Notes: generated by a model not told the origin, from the sequence alone. Positions 1-7,671 are shown, counted from the first letter of the stretch. The stretch: 10,177 nt of DNA from Ichthyophonus hoferi (GCA_002751075.1 NAOQ01000263.1:4536-14712); one strand, 5' to 3'. Numbers and translations: made by a program.

Positions 1-23
1 TTTTTTTTTTTTTTTTTTTTTTT
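1..23. repeat. poly(T) tract
   Basis: The window opens with 23 uninterrupted T. On the - strand this reads as a poly(A) run, so it could be the tail of a retroposed sequence or part of an intron; nothing beside it decides which. Confidence 0.9.
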
Positions 24-68
24 GGCAATATTCATGTACAATCCATATAGCTAGCTGCCATGTTGCTT

Positions 69-145
69 AGGTATCTATCTATCTATCTATTTATCTCTCT
101 ATCTATCTCTTTATCTATCTACCTCTCTCCCTCGCTCCCTCCCTT
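69..145 (+). repeat. TATC microsatellite grading into a pyrimidine tract
   Basis: A run of TATC repeats changes into CTCT and CCCT motifs and stops at a TTAG. It is almost free of G on the + strand. Its position directly before a splice-acceptor-like AG at 146-147 suggests that it serves as the polypyrimidine tract of an intron that begins left of the window. Confidence 0.8.
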
Positions 146-147
146 AG

Positions 148-252
148 GACCCAAGCAGTATATGCATCACTAACATCTATAGCCTATTCTCCAGCAACTA
201 CCCAGCCCCAGCGCCAACTCTAGGGACTCTACGCCTAGTATATCTATGTTAA
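148..252 (+). CDS. Probable terminal exon of a gene entering from the left (partial)
   Basis: A strong pyrimidine tract ends in CCCTTAG at 141-147, a good 3' splice site, and the DNA after it is suddenly richer in C and G, unlike its surroundings. Two frames are open. In one, a single leftover base is followed by TQAVYASLTSIAYSP and a stop at 221-223. In the other, DPSSICITNIYSLFSS continues to a stop at 250-252. Without the upstream exon the phase cannot be fixed, so the span covers both. The first has a serine, threonine and alanine composition typical of a disordered protein end. An AATAAA follows 15-45 bases after the stop, as expected for a last exon. The product is not recognised. An untranslated exon is the alternative. 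Confidence 0.4.
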   Translation, partial: DPSSICITNIYSLFSSNYPAPAPTLGTLRLVYLC

Positions 253-266
253 TACGACACGTTAGA

Positions 267-272
267 AATAAA
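267..272 (+). terminator. Candidate polyadenylation signal for the left-hand gene
   Basis: AATAAA lies shortly after either possible stop of the exon at 148-252. A second AATAAA-type motif (TAATAAAAAT) lies near 351. In DNA this AT-rich the motif also arises by chance, so the placement is the main support. Confidence 0.35.
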
Positions 273-289
273 ATATGGCAGAAAATTGT

Positions 290-1040
290 ACATATGGAGA
301 TGTAAAAATATCTCTATTATACACTACAATAGGTTCCTATTGCCCCTTGCGTAATAAAAATGTTTTAAAAAATAAACTGTTTAACTGTTTTAACATTTGT
401 TTTTAATTGGTACACAGAGATATAATGGTTCATAATAGGTATAAAGTAGAAAGTATATAGTATGTAGACTATCTAGAGTATATAATATAAAGTATATAGA
501 GTATAAAGTATATAAAGCACATATTATGTAGAGTAGATAGAGTATATAGAGTGTATATAGTATATGTAGTATATATATATAGTCTTTATTCAGTATCACT
601 ACAGAATAAAGGGTCTCAATCTGTCTCAGACAGTACTGTCTTATATTTTCTAAATATAACATTTTATATATAAAATACTTTAGAGCTCCACATTAATTAT
701 TCATAATAGTTATGCAAGTTATGTGTAAGTTATAATTTGTAGAAGTAAATATTCTACTAGGATAAGTTTAAAACCCTATGTTCTTCACTATACTCGGGTA
801 GATTAACTTTTATTGGTGTTATTGCATTTATTCATTTTTTTGTTACAAAGCCGTTAACTCCGAATGAACAGGAAGTATGGCCAAAGTCTTGATAGCAAAC
901 GGCTATGAAATGATCAGTCTTATAATAATTGATTGTATTAGAATCTTTGTAATTAGATTGATCAATAAATATTTATTTCTGTTTGCTTTAAGGTATGATT
1001 CAGCTAGCACTTGAGGTTTGACCACACTTGATAACTTACA
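290..1040. other. Intergenic AT-rich stretch
   Basis: No supported gene. About 420-590 is a degenerate tract of GTATA, TAGAGTA and TATAGAG motifs; the open - strand frame across it, mostly tyrosine, leucine and isoleucine, is a product of that composition. From about 840 the base mix is more ordinary. A 45-codon frame at 877-1014 begins ATGGCC (MAKVLIANGYEMISL) and continues with hydrophobic residues, but it has no codon signature or splice context that would make it convincing. Confidence 0.6.
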
Positions 1041-1042
1041 AC

Positions 1043-1050
1043 TATATTTT
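1043..1050 (+). promoter_or_regulatory. TATA-like element of the secreted-protein gene
   Basis: TATATTTT lies 44-51 bases before the ATG at 1094, which would place the transcript start close to the ATG and give a very short leader. Position is the only evidence, in an AT-rich background. Confidence 0.3.
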
Positions 1051-1093
1051 GGTTTGTATTATTTCTTCTTTTTGAAAGCACATCACATTTAAG

Positions 1094-2236
1094 ATGCTGC
1101 TTGCCAAGGTTACTGGACTTGGTGAGTTGCCGGTATTTATACTTTTACATATATATATATATATCATAATGCTTTTAATTAATTTAATTAATTGCTTATG
1201 ATAAATAAAAATATCATTCGTTTTCAATTATTGTATTAAGTCATATGGTGAGAATTGCCCATTTGATGTATTAGAATTTTGACTACAAGAAGTGTGCTAA
1301 CGATAAGAGGAATTTTCCTTTCTATCTTACCAGTTTTCGTTTTGACTGCCAGCCAGTGTATTGCCATCTGCCCGGGTCAGGGTAAAAGGAAAGTACGTCA
1401 TTATAACCAACCGTGTAATCTTTGCGTGAAAGAGAAAACGAGTATACTGGACAAAGCTCCCTATTTCATCAATGAGCAAAGCCTTCCAATCTCAGTCCAG
1501 CGGGATCAAATGAGACCAAGTTTAGCTTTGATATTTGGGTTAACCGTAAGAATAATAGTACTTCCCTTGAATTGGTGCTGCTTATCCCTAACCTAGCAAG
1601 GAAATATTCCATACTTTTTTAGTTCACTAGAGTTTATAACATAACTGCGTCAATGAAGATATTGGAATAACCGCCCCTGCCCCCACTGATCGGTCTCATA
1701 TTAATGAGATGAGATTAATTCCTAAACCATAAGAATAAAAAGACCATACTCTATAATACAGTATAATCTACCATAGCTTTTGTCTGAACCAATATCTTTA
1801 CAACACTTCGATAGTATATCTGTCTTACTATTGCTATGATATTTGTTTAATTAATACACGTCTTTTCCTACCTAGTTCGAATAGTATAATATATATTTTT
1901 AACGAACTAAAAAGATATGAAGTATAAGAATGGCACATGAAAAGATAATTTGGTATAATTTATTAAATTATAATATAGTGTAATATATATATATAGCATG
2001 ATAAGTTATATTGTGCAATATAACTATTAGCACCTACGCGCTAAATATTATACTACTCTAGGAAGGATTCATAGTATCCAAGTCATACCGACTTGTGCTA
2101 TGCTACTTTAAAAATATTATTTGTCCCAGTATCCCACGAGCAGGACTTACAGCATTCTTCAACTGGCTTACCATTAAGACCAGGTTTACTTAGTCAATTC
2201 TTCCACCAGCAACTGTGTTGTCGATGTACAATATAA
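1094..2236 (+). CDS. Small predicted secreted cysteine-rich protein, three exons
   Basis: Model: exons 1094-1121, 1334-1545 and 2153-2236, giving 107 residues. Exon 1 begins at an ATG with A at -3 and ends in G before GTGAGT. Exon 2 follows a textbook acceptor (TTTCTATCTTACCAG) with a CTAAC branch site near 1298, and joins in phase. The join creates a classical signal peptide that neither exon has alone: short start MLLAK, hydrophobic VTGLVFVLTA, and SQCIA before the likely cut after A20. Exon 2 ends in phase 0 before GTAAGA. Exon 3 starts after TTACAG in phase 0 and ends at TAA 2234-2236, followed closely by AATAAA. An acceptor at 2142-2143 would add DLQ in the same phase. The mature part has six cysteines: ICPG, PCNLC and LCCRC. 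That even number with paired and clustered spacing suggests disulfides in an extracellular protein. No family is recognised. Exons 1-2 are well supported; exon 3 is less certain, since reading past the exon 2 donor reaches a stop at 1594-1596 instead. Confidence 0.6.
1122..1333 (+). other. Intron 1 of the secreted-protein gene
   Basis: 212 bases, GTGAGT to TTACCAG, phase 1, with a CTAAC branch motif about 30 bases before the end and a pyrimidine-rich tract between. It contains an (AT)n run at about 1148-1164. Confidence 0.65.
1546..2152 (+). other. Intron 2 of the secreted-protein gene
   Basis: 607 bases in phase 0, from GTAAGA to TTACAG. It holds a short inverted repeat at 1694-1709 (TCTCAT and ATGAGA around ATTA) and a stronger one at 2004-2025. 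An earlier acceptor, TTTGTCCCAG at 2120-2129, opens the exon 3 frame further upstream but does not match the phase of exon 2. Confidence 0.45.
2004..2025. repeat. Inverted repeat, 10-base arms
   Basis: AGTTATATTG at 2004-2013 and CAATATAACT at 2016-2025 are exact reverse complements around the two bases TG. It lies inside the second intron of the secreted-protein gene. As RNA the two-base loop would open the inner pairs, leaving a stem of about nine pairs. Confidence 0.85.
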
Positions 2237-2395
2237 TATAATATAATATAATATAATGCAATAAAATACAATACAATACAATACAAGATAATATAGCATA
2301 GCATAACATAGCATAACATCACAATCCGATATACTACAATAAAATGCAATATAGTATAATATAATATAATACAATATAATATAGCATAACATAGC
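2231..2395. repeat. Degenerate pentanucleotide array (ATAAT, ACAAT, AGCAT types)
   Basis: An array with a 5-base period that moves through ATAAT, AATAC, AGCAT and AACAT blocks before returning to ATAAT. It begins at the stop codon of the secreted-protein gene and so forms its 3' flank. The tyrosine- and isoleucine-rich open frame on the - strand is a side effect of the repeat. Confidence 0.9.
2260..2265 (+). terminator. Candidate polyadenylation signal of the secreted-protein gene
   Basis: AATAAA lies 24 bases after the TAA at 2234-2236. Its position supports 2153-2236 as the last exon, although the surrounding repeat could make the motif by chance. Confidence 0.35.
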
Positions 2396-2397
2396 AG

Positions 2398-2544
2398 TCA
2401 TGGTACTTCCGAGTGGATTTTCGCTAACAATAACGATATCCTTGTGCAAATGTACTTTACGCTGTCCAAGAAATACTTTAAATTTGAAAGGGTCAGCGTC
2501 CAAAGTGTCGTTTATGATCACAATTGTACATATTATTATCAGGG
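2398..2544. other. Coding-like block, strand unresolved
   Basis: A block of balanced base composition between two simple repeats. On the + strand it is bounded by CATAGCAG and by a good donor GTGAGT, and one frame is fully open (begins HGTSEWIFANNNDILVQ, passes KKYFKFERVSVQ and ends YYYQ), phase 2 in and out. On the - strand the same DNA is also open and equally protein-like (contains NDTLDADPFKFKVFLG and HKDIVIVSENPLGS), within a longer frame from an ATG at 2609-2611. Splice sites favour the + strand; no splice signals frame the - reading, but it has its own start. Attachment to the secreted-protein gene would need a weak donor (GTACAA) in exon 3. Product unknown. Confidence 0.4.
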
Positions 2545-2674
2545 GTGAGTGATATATATATATATAGTTATAGATATTTATGCTCAAGTATTCAGAAACA
2601 CTCAGTCGCATGATCTTGAATAATAAAATAAATATTGATTGTGATTAATGTAATACAAGTAGATTATATTTACA

Positions 2675-2682
2675 TGACGTCA
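2675..2682. promoter_or_regulatory. CRE palindrome TGACGTCA
   Basis: A full eight-base cyclic-AMP response element, the binding site of CREB/ATF-type bZIP factors. It lies 64 bases upstream of the - strand ATG at 2609-2611, where it would suit a promoter for a - strand reading of 2398-2611. No other promoter evidence was found. Confidence 0.3.
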
Positions 2683-3135
2683 CTGTAGTAGCCTAAGACT
2701 AATGTATAAAAATTCGTTCAATTAGAATTCCATATTAGCGATTTAATTTTATTTAATTTTATTCGTCTCTACTTGCAATTGTGGCTGAATCCATAATGTG
2801 TGAGATAATAACCACACAGGCTAAAATCGACAGCCAATTACCATTGATCTAACATTACTATATTGCATATTTATAAATCGTTGTTAAGGAAAAGAAATAG
2901 ACTTTAATTTTTGTTTGCCTTTTATTAATCCATTGTTAGTACTAAAAGAGCTATCATAGAATGACCTGATGACACCATTAATACTTTTATTTTTAAATAG
3001 GGTATAGACAGACCCATGAAAGACTACATTAATTATTTAAGACTAACTGTATTATGATGCAAAACATTTAAAAGATATCAAACCCATTGACCCAGTGATA
3101 GCACCTCATTAAAAAAAAAAACTCAAATCCATATG

Positions 3136-3160
3136 TATATATATATATATATATATATAT
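3136..3160. repeat. (TA)n microsatellite
   Basis: Twenty-five bases of alternating T and A. Confidence 0.95.
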
Positions 3161-3443
3161 CTGACTATGGTTGGATACAATGCAGTTTTAATATCTACTA
3201 GCGTAATCCATCATATTTGGTGCCAATATTTTATTGTGAATAGTTTAATTGAATTTTAATTAAATTTTATATAACCAATACCATACCATTACTATATATG
3301 TGAGAAAGAGTCTGTTTATACTATCCTATATGTCTTTATGAGTATAATTTAAATTACTAAATTTAGCATATGACAATATACAAAAGATAGTTTTAATAAG
3401 GTGTTATCATTCAGTAGTCTAAAAGATATATATACATATCTAT

Positions 3444-3852
3444 ACAATAGATTAGCCAATAAACAAAGACTATGATAGAATATTAAAATCACTTAAACCA
3501 ATCTTAAAGTCTTATTAGGACCAGTAGCGCCAGTACAATAGATTAATTAACCAATAAGCAATAACCATAACAGAGTATTAAAACCAGCTACTCCAATCTT
3601 GGAGTCTTATTAAGACCAGTAGCTGCCTGTAGATTATCACAAAAATACTTATTTCTTATTCCACCTACAATATATTAACCAATAAACAATAACCATAACC
3701 GAGTATTAAAACCAGCTACACCAATCTTGGAGTCTTATTAAGACCAGTAGCTGCCTGTAGATTATCACGGAAATACTTATTTCCTATTCCATCTACAATA
3801 TATTAACCAATAAACAATAACCATAACAGAGTATTAAAACCATTAAAACCAC
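3444..3852 (-). repeat. Tandem partial copies of the 3' end of the membrane-protein gene
   Basis: Three direct copies of the end of the adjacent gene plus its short downstream spacer follow its stop codon. The stop-codon equivalents lie at 3716-3718, 3588-3590 and 3493-3495, against the true stop at 3853-3855, giving steps of 137, 128 and 95. Each copy on the - strand carries the end of the last exon, from about residue 262 in the two nearer copies. The nearest two read NKYF, then DNLQAATGLNKTPRL and a TAG. The farthest is shorter and keeps only ATGPNKTLRLV and a TAA. The spacer (ATTAACCAATAAACAATAAC on the + strand) repeats with the coding part. The two inner copies share changes absent from the gene (N for T, P for L), so they were probably copied from each other. 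No copy has upstream coding sequence, and no clear acceptor precedes them. Confidence 0.85.
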
Positions 3853-4835
3853 CTACGCCAATCTTAGAGTCTTATTAAGACCAGTAGCTGCCTGTAGGGT
3901 ATCACGGAAATACTTGTTACCTATTCCGCCTACACCAAAAGCAGGTCCAATTCTTCCCATACGAGCTAGTGTAGAAGGTACATAGGCTCCTTTGATAAAC
4001 TTGGCTCTGGTTGCAAAGGTAACACCCTTGTTGTTGTAGTAGTCAAGACCAAGCAGATGGATTGGGGTAGAGAAAAACTGTACAGCCATTGGGCAGAGAA
4101 GTTGGGCTATGGTGTTGGCCTTACCTATTGGTTGAAAAGGGTTAGGAAGGGGGAGGAGTGGCTATTATTGGATAAATATATACTAAAAAATTGTAATAAA
4201 ATATTACAAAATATAATAAAATGAAACAAAGTAAAATAACATAAAATGAAACAGTACAGTAAGTATAGTATAATGTAGTAAAATAAAATATTTGGAAACA
4301 CAGCTGTATATATATACTGTAGTAAGAGAGAAAATGAGAACTATGAATGTTGGGGGAGAGGCAAACCGAATGATAAATATGTATCCATACCCATACCTAT
4401 ACACACATGCATATATACCAACTTATTCTTATATTGTCACATTGATTTTTCCTTGAACTAGTAATTAATATATATATATGCATATATGCAAATACAAATA
4501 TTGTATTATAGGACAGACATGTTCTCACGTTCTATACATAAGTATGCATATACCATAGATATAAGTGTATAAAAGTAGTACTTATATGTACACACTATAT
4601 CATTGCCAATATATAATACACATACACATACACTTATTATACTCTCTACATCTACTATAACTCTAAACCTGCTACCCACTACTTATACTAACTCATCTAC
4701 GGCCGTTGTCTTCCTAAACTCTATAACGATTCGTTGTTTAATATATATTTATCCAGATCAATTGGTAAACTCCTTTAAAGTTATTTTAAAAATAATTAAA
4801 AGTAATTGATTCTATTTATATTACTTTATTAATCT

Positions 4836-4871
<36 letters not shown>

Positions 4872-6697
4872 CTGTCCCTACCCCTTTTCCCACACTTACC
4901 CTTTTCGATACCATAACGTTGCTGCATTTCAATAGAAACAGTCTTGGGTAGAGTGAAAGAGGCTCCTAAGGTAGCCATATCACGCAGGGCAAACAGACCG
5001 TAGGATATACGGGGAAGTTTAGTTGGAGCTATAACGCCTGTAGGTAAGGTATAGTAGAGGTAAGTCTATAGGTAGAAGTACAGTATAGTATATACATAGA
5101 ATAGTAGTAATAGTATATATGGTTCATAGTAGTAGTAATAATAGAAGCAGTAATGGTGATAGTATATAAGTATATATATATATGTTAGGTAAGAGAAGTT
5201 ATGAAAGGTTAATAGAGTTAGTCACATCCGTATTATGTATGTATGTACATACATACATTATGTGATACATATAGAGAAAGGAAAAAAGAAAATTAATAAA
5301 GGAATAATTAATTACTAGATATACCAGTACGGCTTCTCTGTTCTGTAATACATAGAATACATAGTAGCATAATAATCGTAGTTATATATATATGAATGAA
5401 AAGGAAATAATAAATAATTATTAGGCATATTAATACAACCAGTCTACATTATTAGAACATTGTGATATATTATGGTATTATGGGGGAAACAATTTTTATA
5501 TGAAAAAGTAATATAACATATAATATAATTACTAAGCATATCAGTAATAATCCTATATTTTATAATACATAGTATAGTAGTACATTATAAGTAGTCTATA
5601 TGACAAATATATAGTAGAGAAATAGTATGTTTTTGTGTGTAACACACAACGATTTATAGTACTAAGTCAACACAGATATGGTTTTACTTTCTCTAATAAT
5701 AATTATTATTATTACTATTATTACTACTACTAATACAATTATTATCTCGTAGGACCTACCAAACATGCGGGTAAAAGCCCTATCCTTCAATATACACAAA
5801 GGCATATTGAACATCGTGGTGCCTACAAACTTGGGCATGCCGGGGTTGATGGATTTGGCTGAGCACACTGTATCCACACCATTGGCTACTGTATAGGTTA
5901 CTGTGTATAGCAACCAGATCCACAAGAAATCCATCCGTGCCACAAACCTATTGGTGGAGAGGATGGGTGGAACGTTATGTTGTTAGGCTGTGCTAGTGTA
6001 AGTGATAAATAATATAATATAATGTTTTAAAGATGTTAGGGGTCCAGTTGCATTGTTCTTTTAACTGGTACTAAAATTAGAGGGCCAGAAATATTATTCT
6101 TGTAATTAACGTTAGAATAATATAAAAAAAGGAAGATTGTTTGGTGTTAGAGTAATCAAATATGAGTTTTAAAAAATAGGGAACTAGTTATAATGCCCTA
6201 TTAATTATTATTAGAATAATAACTGTGTTATGGTAGATCTGCAAGTAATAGTGTTCTTGTATTAGACCTTAATATCTTTATCTTTGCTTACATGTATACG
6301 TCTGTAGGTATGTCTGCAGGTAATTAGGTGGTTAGGCAAGATACTATAATAGTCTGTCTCTCTGTGCTCGCTTACAACCAAAACATCAAGCATCTATTCT
6401 TCCCCAACACACAACAGGCTACCTACTCTACCTTTGTGGTCTCATAATAGCATCCTTAACACCATCCTTCAACGCCAGCTTCAAGTTCTTTGCCCCACTA
6501 GCATTCTGTATAATAGACCTATCTACAATGGTAATGAAGGGTGCAACACAAAATGCTGCCCCTGCAGCGGCGGTAAAGTCAACGGAAAAACTTTGAATGA
6601 GATCAAGGTATGTGGCTGAGCCCACCATAAAGGACCCTATAGGGGGATTTATAATTTTTTTATCGGACACGGCAGCAGAAGCCATGTTTGTAGACAT
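3853..6697 (-). CDS. Conserved multi-pass membrane protein, 287 residues, four exons
   Basis: Exons in order: 6697-6432, 5947-5760, 5037-4900 and 4124-3853. Donors are GTAGAG, GTAGGT and GTAAGT; acceptors are CCAATAG, CCTACAG and CCAATAG; all phases (2, 1, 1) join to one open frame of 864 bases. A stop lies in frame upstream of the first ATG. A second ATG at 6685 (ACAAACATGG) has the better start context and would give 283 residues. The protein has no obvious secretory signal. Visible landmarks: NPPIG near 17; a hydrophobic small-residue stretch at 41-58; FLWIWLLYTVTYTVANGVDT at 96-115; PKFVGTTMFN near 128; ILKDRAFTRMFG near 141; LFALRDMATLGAS near 166; MAVQFFSTPIHLLGLDYYN near 210; LARMGRIGPAFGVGGIGN at 250-267. 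These motifs match my memory of a conserved, largely uncharacterised membrane family common in fungi and protists (fungal C365.16-like, 'sequence orphan'), probably mitochondrial. The family name is recall only and its function is unknown. A mitochondrial carrier is unlikely, as the PxDxxRxR repeats are missing. Confidence 0.9.
4125..4899 (-). other. Intron 3 of the membrane-protein gene
   Basis: 775 bases, GTAAGT to CCAATAG, with a CCTAACCC branch-like site and a pyrimidine tract near the acceptor (4131-4165). It contains ATAAAAT-rich sequence at about 4195-4290 and a (TA)n run at about 4840-4869. Open frames inside it on either strand are low-complexity and not called. Confidence 0.85.
5038..5759 (-). 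other. Intron 2 of the membrane-protein gene
   Basis: 722 bases, GTAGGT to CCTACAG. Its 5' part (about 5695-5740) is an ATT/ACT trinucleotide run; the rest is TAGTA- and TATA-rich. It includes the perfect palindrome at 5235-5258. The exon 2 frame reads into the trinucleotide run as a valine and isoleucine tail, an artefact of ignoring the donor. Confidence 0.85.
5235..5258. repeat. Perfect 24-base palindrome
   Basis: ATGTATGTATGT at 5235-5246 is followed at once by its exact reverse complement, with no spacer. It consists of TATG/CATA repeats meeting head to head and lies in intron 2 of the membrane-protein gene. Such tracts can extrude as cruciforms and often vary in length. Confidence 0.9.
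5948..6431 (-). other. Intron 1 of the membrane-protein gene
   Basis: 484 bases, GTAGAG to CCAATAG, with a CCTAACAAC branch-like motif and a CCACCCATCCTCTCC pyrimidine tract before the acceptor. The centre has several TTAGAATAAT-type short repeats (about 6080-6230). No other feature seen. Confidence 0.85.
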
Positions 6698-6803
6698 AGA
6701 GAGAGGGACAGAGAGGCGGTTTGGTGTTATGTTATACGTATGTTATGTTTTATATTGAAAACATAAATACACATACATGTAGTATTTACCAATCCACCTT
6801 TAC

Positions 6804-6811
6804 TTTATATA
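6804..6811 (-). promoter_or_regulatory. TATA box of the membrane-protein gene
   Basis: On the - strand TATATAAA lies about 107 bases before the first ATG, with a CCAAT (ATTGG on the + strand at 6837-6841) about 26 bases further upstream. The interval to the ATG ends in a CT-rich leader. This is a conventional arrangement, giving a 5' UTR of roughly 75-80 bases. Confidence 0.5.
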
Positions 6812-7078
6812 AGAAAAGTACGCACTCAAAATGATTATTGGTAGGATATGAACCCAATAGAATCTATGGAATAGCCAAGAACATTTCTATGCATACCATT
6901 AATTACTGCCATTGGTTAATATAGTTTACCATCTCGTATATTCCATCTAAATATATCAACCAATGCCCTCTTATCAATCACTGAGGGACCAATGACCTTA
7001 TGCCAATTATTGTAATAAAACCATTAATCGCCATGGTTTACCAATCATATGAAAGGACCCATGTTTAATAATGATAAT

Positions 7079-7505
7079 TGTTAGGAATAATAAGTAGAGA
7101 CAGAAACGCTATTGTGACAAATATTCATCTAAAAGAAGAGGGAAAACCAAATTAAAAAAATCATTTTACCGTTTTCCCTGGATATATAGAATACAGACAT
7201 GTTAAAATAGATTTTTATTATCAAACACGAAGTTAGCAGGACTTGTCTTAGGCAAGATGCTTAAGCAATGAGTTATCTGGATCCAAAACATATGATCTGA
7301 AATTGTTTTCTAAATAGTCGCGGGACCTCTGTCATTGGCTGGTTTAATTTTGATCGATCATCTTGGATTGGCATTTTAACACTAGTAGATTGAACCAACT
7401 ATTTTTCAGGTAACACATGTAATAGTAATTACCATTAATAGTAAATCAATATAACTATATAAAGAAATATCTGAATTATGAAATATTCCTGTTTTAATAT
7501 TCCCC
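7079..7505 (+). repeat. Dispersed repeat, copy 1
   Basis: Direct counterpart of 7950-8492. Both begin sharply at TGTTRGGAATAATA, with unrelated sequence before it. Shared blocks include GTCGCRGGACCTCTG, CATTGGCT, GATCATCTTGGATTGG and TATATAAAGAAA. Similarity by eye is about three quarters. A TG start and a TATA motif late in the unit fit a solo LTR-like element, but no clear CA end or flanking duplication was found; a non-autonomous DNA element or plain segmental duplication is also possible. A further match (GTCACTTTGAAGCA near 7741, GTCACTTCAAAGCA near 8597) hints that the unit once ran further. It looks old. Confidence 0.65.
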
Positions 7506-7671
7506 CATGATCTAGGCAGATTATTTTACCTAGGGCATAACAAATATGAAAAAGGAATACGAAAAGAACCACTGCATGGTAGCGGAGGACATTAGACCAA
7601 AATTTTATGTTACATGATCCTCCTAGCCCTGACTCGGGCTCTGGCTCTGGCTTTGTTGTAGGCTCTGGCAT
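7435..7671 (-). CDS. Doubtful small open frame with Pro/Glu start and hydrophobic segment
   Basis: A 78-codon frame from an ATG at 7669-7671, starting MPEPTTKPEPEPESGLGG, then a more ordinary stretch (CNIKFWSNVLRY) and a hydrophobic run (HAVVLFVFLFHICYAL). The PEPEPE part comes from CCAGAG hexamer repeats. A GTAAAA donor-like site follows the hydrophobic run, so the C-terminal isoleucine and tyrosine part may be intron. The frame stays open upstream of the ATG for some 20 codons. It partly overlaps repeat copy 1 and has no promoter of its own. The order suggests a small tail-anchored membrane protein, but chance is as likely. Confidence 0.2.
   Translation of the reverse strand: MPEPTTKPEPEPESGLGGSCNIKFWSNVLRYHAVVLFVFLFHICYALGKIICLDHGGILKQEYFIIQIFLYIVILIYY

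Larger units (their letters stand above)
2600..3443. other. Intergenic AT-rich region between convergent genes
   Basis: No gene is supported. It contains a CRE palindrome at 2675-2682, short ATTTA-rich runs around 2740-2765, an A11 run ending at 3120, and an (AT)n run at 3136-3160. The 3' ends of the two flanking genes face it, so 3' UTR of the membrane-protein gene may extend in from the right. Confidence 0.6.

Noticed and set aside
390-662. 90-codon - strand frame of Y, L and I
   Set aside because: It comes from GTATA and TAGAGTA tracts; no splice sites, promoter or ordinary composition.
877-1014. 45-codon + strand frame starting ATGGCC
   Set aside because: Good start context but largely hydrophobic AT-rich codons, no stop-proximal signal, and no partner exon; left as a note in the intergenic entry.
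1042-1227. 61-codon - strand frame
   Set aside because: Antisense to exon 1 and intron 1 of the secreted-protein gene and mostly K, I and Y from AT-rich sequence.
1354-1390. CPGQG as the GQG motif of a malonyl-CoA:ACP transacylase
   Set aside because: The following sequence is KRKVRHYNQPC rather than the expected SQ-type continuation, no GHSxG active-site motif occurs, and the signal peptide fits a secreted protein better.
1865-1885. tRNA B-box-like AGTTCGAAT
   Set aside because: No A box, anticodon stem or acceptor stem could be built around it.
3444-3852. Repeat array as a CRISPR or as alternative last exons
   Set aside because: Units are long, direct and include coding sequence, so not CRISPR; no convincing acceptor precedes any copy, so alternative exons are not supported.
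4204-4404. 66-codon - strand frame
   Set aside because: Lies within the well-supported intron 3 and consists of ATAAAAT-type low-complexity sequence.
4603-4809. 68-codon + strand frame in intron 3
   Set aside because: Begins in CACATACAC repeats, is threonine- and leucine-rich, and is antisense within an intron without promoter evidence.
6434-6619. 61-codon + strand frame
   Set aside because: Antisense shadow of exon 1 of the membrane-protein gene.
3853-6697. Sideroflexin or classical mitochondrial carrier identity
   Set aside because: The PxDxxRxR carrier repeats are absent and the sequence does not match remembered sideroflexin motifs; only a weaker family recall is reported.
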